In this document: positions 23,498 to 26,394 of the stretch, in pieces | Layout: each line of letters starts with the position of its first letter | How positions within the stretch are numbered: the stretch's first letter is position 1 | From: a virus | IMG/VR virus record: IMGVR_UViG_3300015241_000091 | Coordinates: 1 to 26,394 of that record | Length of the DNA stretch: 26,394 bases | Direction: 5' to 3' (one strand) | Position numbers and translations under genes: made by a program | The notes under the pieces: generated by a model | Told to the model about the DNA's origin: nothing | What the model saw: only the letters and a program-made list of their open reading frames with translations | Databases searched by the model: none

Positions 23498-23592
23498 TCA
23501 CAGCATTTTTCGTAAAGGCTTATAACTCAGTAGTTTCCTTCTTCGCATCGGTAAAGGCTTGGTTCAAGAAGATGTTTGTGAGACAGGCATGA
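23494..23592 (+). CDS. 32-residue cationic amphipathic peptide
   Basis: ATGA overlap with the endolysin stop, GGAGG 6 bases upstream and another ATGA overlap with the next gene: the same coupling as the whole operon, strong support for a real gene despite its size. The sequence has five Lys/Arg, no Asp/Glu, seven aromatic residues besides Ile, Val and Met, and a near-repeat FF-V-K-A-Y / FF-AS-V-K-A-W. It would form one amphipathic helix with a basic end (WFKKMFVR). Such peptides insert into membranes; a lysis accessory, pinholin-like or antiholin peptide is possible. No family recognised. Confidence 0.65.
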   Translation: MITAFFVKAYNSVVSFFASVKAWFKKMFVRQA

Positions 23593-23777
23593 ACGACCAA
23601 GCGGGAACGATAACTCAGATTATTTCCTTGGTGTTGATCGTCTTGGGACTAGGGGCCATAGCCTCGGCAGACCACTTCAACATGCGCGATCTGGCTAATG
23701 CTGGAACTGTTGTTGTCGGTGCTGGTGTCGGTTTGCTTACTGGTAAAGCGTTGAGAAATAAGGATCCGCAAGTATGA
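23589..23777 (+). CDS. small membrane protein, holin candidate
   Basis: 62 residues from the ATG at 23589, chosen because it overlaps the previous stop as ATGA and gives a normal membrane protein; an ATG at 23559 would lie inside the preceding gene. Two membrane helices: residues about 9-26 (TQIISLVLIVLGLGAIASA) and about 38-53 (AGTVVVGAGVGLLTG), with a charged hinge (DHFNMRDL) and a Lys/Arg C-tail. Size and two-helix layout fit class II or III holins, which open the membrane for the endolysin. Position directly in the lysis operon supports this. Sequence families of holins are too diverse for a definite match by eye. Confidence 0.7.
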   Translation: MNDQAGTITQIISLVLIVLGLGAIASADHFNMRDLANAGTVVVGAGVGLLTGKALRNKDPQV

Positions 23778-24478
23778 GTGCTTTCCTGAAGTTGCATGAG
23801 AGATTGATTCTTATCGTCCTGGGCCTGCTTGTTGCAGGCTTTCTTATTTGGAAGTACCTCGACCATTCCTCCGCGGTCGCCGATAAGAAGTCGCTTCAGG
23901 CCGATGCGGTACTTCAACAGCAGACGGTGATCAATAACAACCTCGCCGCGCAAGTAAAGTCACAGGGAGACGTACTCACCCAATTGGTAGTACAGGTATC
24001 CCAGGAGAATGCGGCACTCCTACAGGCCATCCAGGTACGATCTACAGCTACGGCCGTACAGGTTGTAAAAGACAAAACTCTTCCTTTACCTGAATTAGCG
24101 ACCCGTTGGGAGAATCTGGCATCCCTTCAATCCGCAGACATCACCGCAACAGCGTCAGGATTGCTCCTAAGCGACTCCGGTAGTCGTCTGACAGTCCAGG
24201 CCCTCGAAAACCTTCCCACGCTGTCTCAAAACCTTGCTGACACCCAGGCTATCGTTCAAAACAAGGATTCACAGATCTCCAGTATGACGGAGTTCCAAGG
24301 GACGCTTCAGGCTCAGGTACAGGGACTTAATACTCAGATTGGTGATGCGGACAAGGCATGCAAGGCTACCATTGCTTCGGTGAAGGCCGACGCAAGGAAG
24401 TCAAAGTTCAAGACCTTCCTTTGGGGGCTTGGAATTGGAATTGGTGGCGGAATCGCCATCGTGTCCAAAGTTCTCTAA
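23774..24478 (+). CDS. double-anchored coiled-coil protein, spanin-like
   Basis: 234 residues, ATGA overlap with the holin candidate. N-terminal membrane helix (residues about 11-28, LILIVLGLLVAGFLIW), a long Gln/Ala/Leu-rich coiled coil (about 32-200) and a second hydrophobic end (about 214-232, FLWGLGIGIGGGIAIV) after a Lys/Arg/Cys segment (KACKATIASVKADARKSK). The place, after endolysin and holin, is that of the Rz-type spanins, which join inner and outer membranes and destroy the outer membrane. Typical i-spanins have only the N-terminal anchor and 100-170 residues, and u-spanins have a lipobox plus a C-terminal helix; this protein has neither exactly. So it may be a divergent one-piece spanin or an unrelated membrane protein. 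Its stop interleaves with the stop of the converging minus gene. Confidence 0.6.
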   Translation: MSAFLKLHERLILIVLGLLVAGFLIWKYLDHSSAVADKKSLQADAVLQQQTVINNNLAAQVKSQGDVLTQLVVQVSQENAALLQAIQVRSTATAVQVVKDKTLPLPELATRWENLASLQSADITATASGLLLSDSGSRLTVQALENLPTLSQNLADTQAIVQNKDSQISSMTEFQGTLQAQVQGLNTQIGDADKACKATIASVKADARKSKFKTFLWGLGIGIGGGIAIVSKVL

Positions 24479-24642
24479 TACGGGAAGAAATACTCTAAAG
24501 CATGCCATCCATAGAAGATCATGGCCAGAGCGACCACAGGGCTATAGATAATAGCTCCAGCGATCAGCGTCCATCCTAGCATACGTGCCGTTCTCCATCC
24601 TTCTTCCGTTACCGCAGCAGATAAGAGATCATCATGGGACAT
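24475..24642 (-). CDS. 55-residue membrane protein
   Basis: ATG at 24642 with TGGAGGT nine bases upstream on the minus strand, an excellent site. The product has a charged N-terminus (MSHDDLLSAAVTEEGWRTAR) and one long or two short membrane helices (about residues 21-46, MLGWTLIAGAIIYSPVVALA and continuing) ending in an aromatic tail (ALEYFFPY). Last gene of the minus-strand cluster, 16 bases after the 135-residue gene. Its TAG stop (24477-24475) overlaps the TAA stop of the converging spanin-like gene (24476-24478), a four-base tail-to-tail overlap. No family recognised; it could modify the host membrane. Confidence 0.75.
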   Translation of the reverse strand: MSHDDLLSAAVTEEGWRTARMLGWTLIAGAIIYSPVVALAMIFYGWHALEYFFPY

Positions 24643-24658
24643 TTTGTACCTCCAGTAC

Positions 24659-25066
24659 TTAGTTTATTCTCTCTTTCTCTTCAACTCTCATATATTTCAC
24701 GATCTTGAACTTCGTGTCTAGATGATCCTTCGACCACATCTCGCGGTAGCTTTCGGCCATTTCGAGCGATAGGAATGGATAGTCCTCGCGTCCGTCGGCG
24801 GTCCACTTGTGGCCGTCCTTGTCTGCGTCGATCATGAAAAACTCGTCATACGTCTGCTTTCCTACATGCAGTATTGGATGATAATCCTCATAGACGCCGT
24901 CCCAACCAGCCTGATATAGAACCTCTCGCAAGGTCTCTCCTCCGACTACGAAACCACTGGAGTATTGAATGTCCCACTCCTTCCTTGATGCATTATAGGT
25001 AAACGCATGCAGGCTTGTATCTGGGCGCAACCGGCTTGCAATATGTACAGCCTGTTCGATTGTCAT
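24659..25066 (-). CDS. hypothetical protein of early cluster
   Basis: 135 residues. Begins with a helix (MTIEQAVHIASRLRPD) followed by beta-rich, aromatic and acidic sequence (EVLYQAGWDGVYEDYHPILH, FFMIDADKDGHKWTADG) and a Lys/Glu tail. DADKDG resembles an EF-hand-like Asp loop by chance or by metal binding, but no full motif is present. The start overlaps the stop of the 55-residue gene upstream (ATGA) and has no strong ribosome site, so translation is probably coupled. No known family recognised. Confidence 0.82.
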   Translation of the reverse strand: MTIEQAVHIASRLRPDTSLHAFTYNASRKEWDIQYSSGFVVGGETLREVLYQAGWDGVYEDYHPILHVGKQTYDEFFMIDADKDGHKWTADGREDYPFLSLEMAESYREMWSKDHLDTKFKIVKYMRVEEKERIN

Positions 25067-25230
25067 ATCAGGATAACCAATGGCTTGCCTTCGACGATCC
25101 GCATCCTAAGATGATCTATCTTGCTGTAGTTATTCCCCGAAAATGCATAAGCAACAACCGCATCTTCTGGAGTCGATGGATAGTCTACAAAGCTATCCTG
25201 TAGAAGTTTTATTAGTTCGGTTCGCGTCAT
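25063..25230 (-). CDS. 55-residue hypothetical protein
   Basis: Start at 25230 is chosen because GGAGGA precedes it and it overlaps the preceding stop as TAATG; an in-frame ATG at 25290 lies inside the neighbouring gene. Product: a short helix (MTRTELIKLLQDSFVDYP), then a small strand-rich part (AVVAYAFSGNNYSKI; HLRMRIVEGKPLVILI). Small alpha/beta unit of unknown role. Coupled on both sides. Confidence 0.75.
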   Translation of the reverse strand: MTRTELIKLLQDSFVDYPSTPEDAVVAYAFSGNNYSKIDHLRMRIVEGKPLVILI

Positions 25231-25385
25231 TATTCCTCCAGGAGGCTTAATACATATTTTGTATGTTGCCATAATCCAACTTGAAGCCACGTTGGGCTCG
25301 GGCTACATTTGCATTCGTTGTCATATTTTTCTAAATCTTGTTTCAATGTTTTGGTAATAGATTTTAATTTCTGCTCGCATGTCAT
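25230..25385 (-). CDS. 51-residue hypothetical protein
   Basis: ATG at 25385 with AAGGGAG nine bases upstream. Highly charged helical first half (CEQKLKSITKTLKQDLEK) followed by N-E-C-K-C-S-P-S-P and an amphipathic helix (WLQVGLWQHTKYVLSLLEE). Three Cys in a short product suggest metal or disulfide, but no pattern is complete. The stop overlaps the next start (TAATG), which supports it as a real gene. Family unknown. Confidence 0.7.
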   Translation of the reverse strand: MTCEQKLKSITKTLKQDLEKYDNECKCSPSPTWLQVGLWQHTKYVLSLLEE

Positions 25386-25427
25386 TATCAGATCTCCCTT
25401 TCCATACTGGATCTACGAAACCTTAGC

Positions 25428-25634
25428 TCATAAAATTGTCCTCGAGCCGGTCAATTCAACGTAAAACTGTTCAACTAATGGAGTCCAACCCACGAATACT
25501 TCATACTCCTTATTGAACACAAAGTACTGATCGCACCGCGTGCAATGCTGCTTCCAGCTACCGTTCTCGAACGTCTGCACGGTGCGGAGTTTGTGGCGGA
25601 GATGGCTGCAGAGGAAGTCTTTGAATTTACTCAT
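25428..25634 (-). CDS. small zinc-finger-like protein
   Basis: 68 residues from the ATG at 25634, which has TGGAGGA upstream; a frame-extending ATG at 25691 lies inside the preceding gene. Candidate metal ligands: C9-S-H11 (or H14) and C31-T-R-C34, with the intervening loop R-T-V-Q-T-F-E-N-G-S-W. The C-S-H-L-x-H...FENGSW...HCTRC layout resembles small phage zinc-binding proteins. The end is aromatic (EVFVGWTPLVEQFYVELTG). A nucleic-acid or protein-binding role early in infection is plausible; target unknown. Overlaps the upstream gene's end by 8 bases. Confidence 0.72.
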   Translation of the reverse strand: MSKFKDFLCSHLRHKLRTVQTFENGSWKQHCTRCDQYFVFNKEYEVFVGWTPLVEQFYVELTGSRTIL

Positions 25635-25827
25635 CAATATCCTCCATAGGCATACTCTCCAGCTCGGATAGAGAAGCTTTTCTTCGAACAATAGCGCGGC
25701 AATATTTCTCCGTATCTCCAGTGTTCAATATCGAGAATATCTCCCACCCTTGCGCTTCTATATTTTCCAGATCTTCTGGAAGGATATCCATGCTGCAGAT
25801 ATACCATGACCATTTATATCGGATCAT
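25627..25827 (-). CDS. DUF4177-like small protein
   Basis: 66 residues; GAGGAGG before the ATG at 25827 and ATGA overlap with the preceding gene. Layout: a first strand (YKWSWYICSM), a helix (LPEDLENIEAQGWEIF) with the G-W-E signature, then a strand pair (CRAIVRRK) and an acidic tail (SLSELESMPMEDIDE). Strand, helix with GWE, strand with final basic residues is the DUF4177 pattern (about 60 aa, common in phages and bacteria, function unknown). The assignment is by pattern only. Confidence 0.65.
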   Translation of the reverse strand: MIRYKWSWYICSMDILPEDLENIEAQGWEIFSILNTGDTEKYCRAIVRRKASLSELESMPMEDIDE

Positions 25828-26048
25828 GCTTCCTCCTCTAGCTCTATCGCTGCATTACATTGCGGGCAGTAATCATGCCCATCATTTAAAGCCAGCTCTC
25901 CACATTCGCAATGCGGTAGGCAATCTTCGCATCGGATCTCGGTTTGTGTTCCATGCCGATATGTATAGATAGGACCCTGCGTCGTATCGCATACGTCACA
26001 AATCATGTTTTCTTGGTAGATGGACGAATATATCTCTGCAGTAGCCAT
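25824..26048 (-). CDS. double zinc-ribbon-like protein
   Basis: 74 residues. Eight Cys in four pairs: C17-x2-C20, C40-x2-C43, C47-x-C49 and C61-x2-C64, with C-x2-C...C-x2-C as one probable zinc site and C-x-C...C-x2-C as a second. The tail is acidic (AAIELEEEA). Rubredoxin-type knuckles of this kind bind zinc and are frequent in small phage proteins that touch host transcription or translation machinery. The start overlaps the preceding stop (TAATG); its own ribosome site is weak, so it is probably coupled. Confidence 0.78.
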   Translation of the reverse strand: MATAEIYSSIYQENMICDVCDTTQGPIYTYRHGTQTEIRCEDCLPHCECGELALNDGHDYCPQCNAAIELEEEA

Positions 26049-26341
26049 TAGATTAGCCCCATTTTCTGAGCATTAGGTAGCTCTGAGATGCTGTTGAAAT
26101 AGCTCAACATTTCTGAAGAATCATGGTAATCATCGTAACCATTCATGCAATCCAGCATGAGCTCCATGGCCCGGGGAGGTACCACCAAACCAAGTCCGAC
26201 TGCGTAATCGACCACAGCATCGATTCGTGTGGCGGCAGCGTCTAGGCAGCGTTTCTGGCCGTCTAGATTGCGGTTCTTGGCGTGGCCACCAGCGATCTTT
26301 ATGTCGGCTGAGGCTGAGTCTAATGTCATGGTGATTTCCAT
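26048..26341 (-). CDS. first gene of the minus-strand cluster, hypothetical
   Basis: 97 residues from the ATG at 26341, which has GGAG seven bases upstream; an ATG at 26383 would fall inside the promoter. The sequence begins MEITMTLDSASADIKIAGGH, is Asp/Ala-rich and helical in the middle (RCLDAAATRIDAVVDYAVGL) and ends in a helical acidic part. No family recognised. It is the promoter-proximal gene of eight, so it is probably the most abundant product of the cluster. Confidence 0.75.
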   Translation of the reverse strand: MEITMTLDSASADIKIAGGHAKNRNLDGQKRCLDAAATRIDAVVDYAVGLGLVVPPRAMELMLDCMNGYDDYHDSSEMLSYFNSISELPNAQKMGLI

Positions 26342-26361
26342 TGCGTGTCTCCAGTTCCTCA

Positions 26362-26390
26362 ACAATAGAATAGGTTGACGCATAAGTCAA
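26362..26390 (-). promoter_or_regulatory. sigma70-type promoter of the minus-strand cluster
   Basis: On the minus strand TTGACT (26390-26385), a 17-base spacer and TATTGT (26367-26362): five of six matches at -35, four of six at -10 and ideal spacing. Transcription would start near 26355, giving a leader of about 14 bases before the ATG at 26341. This is the best host-type promoter in the window. Confidence 0.65.
26375..26390. promoter_or_regulatory. inverted repeat over the -35 box, possible operator
   Basis: TTGAC-GCATAA-GTCAA, a perfect 5-bp inverted repeat with a 6-base centre that contains the -35 hexamer. A dimeric repressor or activator could bind it. Short enough to occur by chance. 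Confidence 0.3.
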
Positions 26391-26394
26391 GTAT

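Noticed and set aside
1-26394. CRISPR array, insertion sequence or integrase/attachment site
   Set aside because: No regularly spaced repeats, no transposase or recombinase motifs and no terminal repeats were seen.

Overview
The window reads as the late (structural and lysis) region of a tailed bacteriophage, followed by the far end of a small-gene cluster on the opposite strand. Genes are tightly packed, many stop/start codons overlap (ATGA or TAATG), and the gene order is that of a short-tailed (podovirus-like) phage: portal, scaffold, major capsid protein, two adaptor/tail-tube-like genes, a GNAT-like small protein, three Ala/Gln/Gly-rich putative internal virion proteins, fibre/spike genes, lysis genes. 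This parallels T7 genes 8 to 17.5. The parallel rests on order, size and composition, because sequence similarity is too low to call by eye. No terminase, polymerase, integrase or repressor is in the window, so lifestyle cannot be decided. The host is not shown directly. The secretion signals and Cys-containing N-terminal modules of the fibre genes resemble proteins I associate with Acidobacteriota, a tentative inference.

Layout: (1) 1-3318, portal (5' partial) and scaffold-like protein, ended by a strong UUCG-loop terminator. (2) 3364-5111, an accessory island between scaffold and capsid genes: two reverse-strand genes (a Cys-cluster protein and a secreted protein) and a GIY-YIG/T5orf172-type nuclease gene whose leader can fold so that the ribosome binding site and start codon are enclosed. 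(3) 5226-17832, capsid, head-tail connection, tail and internal virion genes. (4) 17829-21593, three successive fibre/spike-like genes, each starting with what looks like a cleavable Sec signal peptide. (5) 21667-24478, lysis region: a coiled-coil membrane protein (XhlA-like), a reverse-strand pair of small genes, a 450-base stretch without a convincing gene but with a long base-paired element, then a GH24 endolysin, a 32-residue cationic peptide, a 62-residue holin candidate and a double-membrane-anchored coiled-coil protein. (6) 26394-24475 on the minus strand: eight short overlapping genes, two with zinc-binding-type Cys patterns, driven by a good sigma70-type promoter with an inverted repeat at the right edge of the window. 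This looks like an early or host-takeover cluster.

The most interesting points are the run of tail-fibre-like proteins with signal peptides (all four signal-bearing proteins in the window would have Gln as the first mature residue), the structured leader of the nuclease gene placed directly after a perfect TATAAT box, two genes that appear to be leaderless (a -10 box exactly six bases before ATG and no Shine-Dalgarno), and the tiny amphipathic peptide inside the lysis operon.
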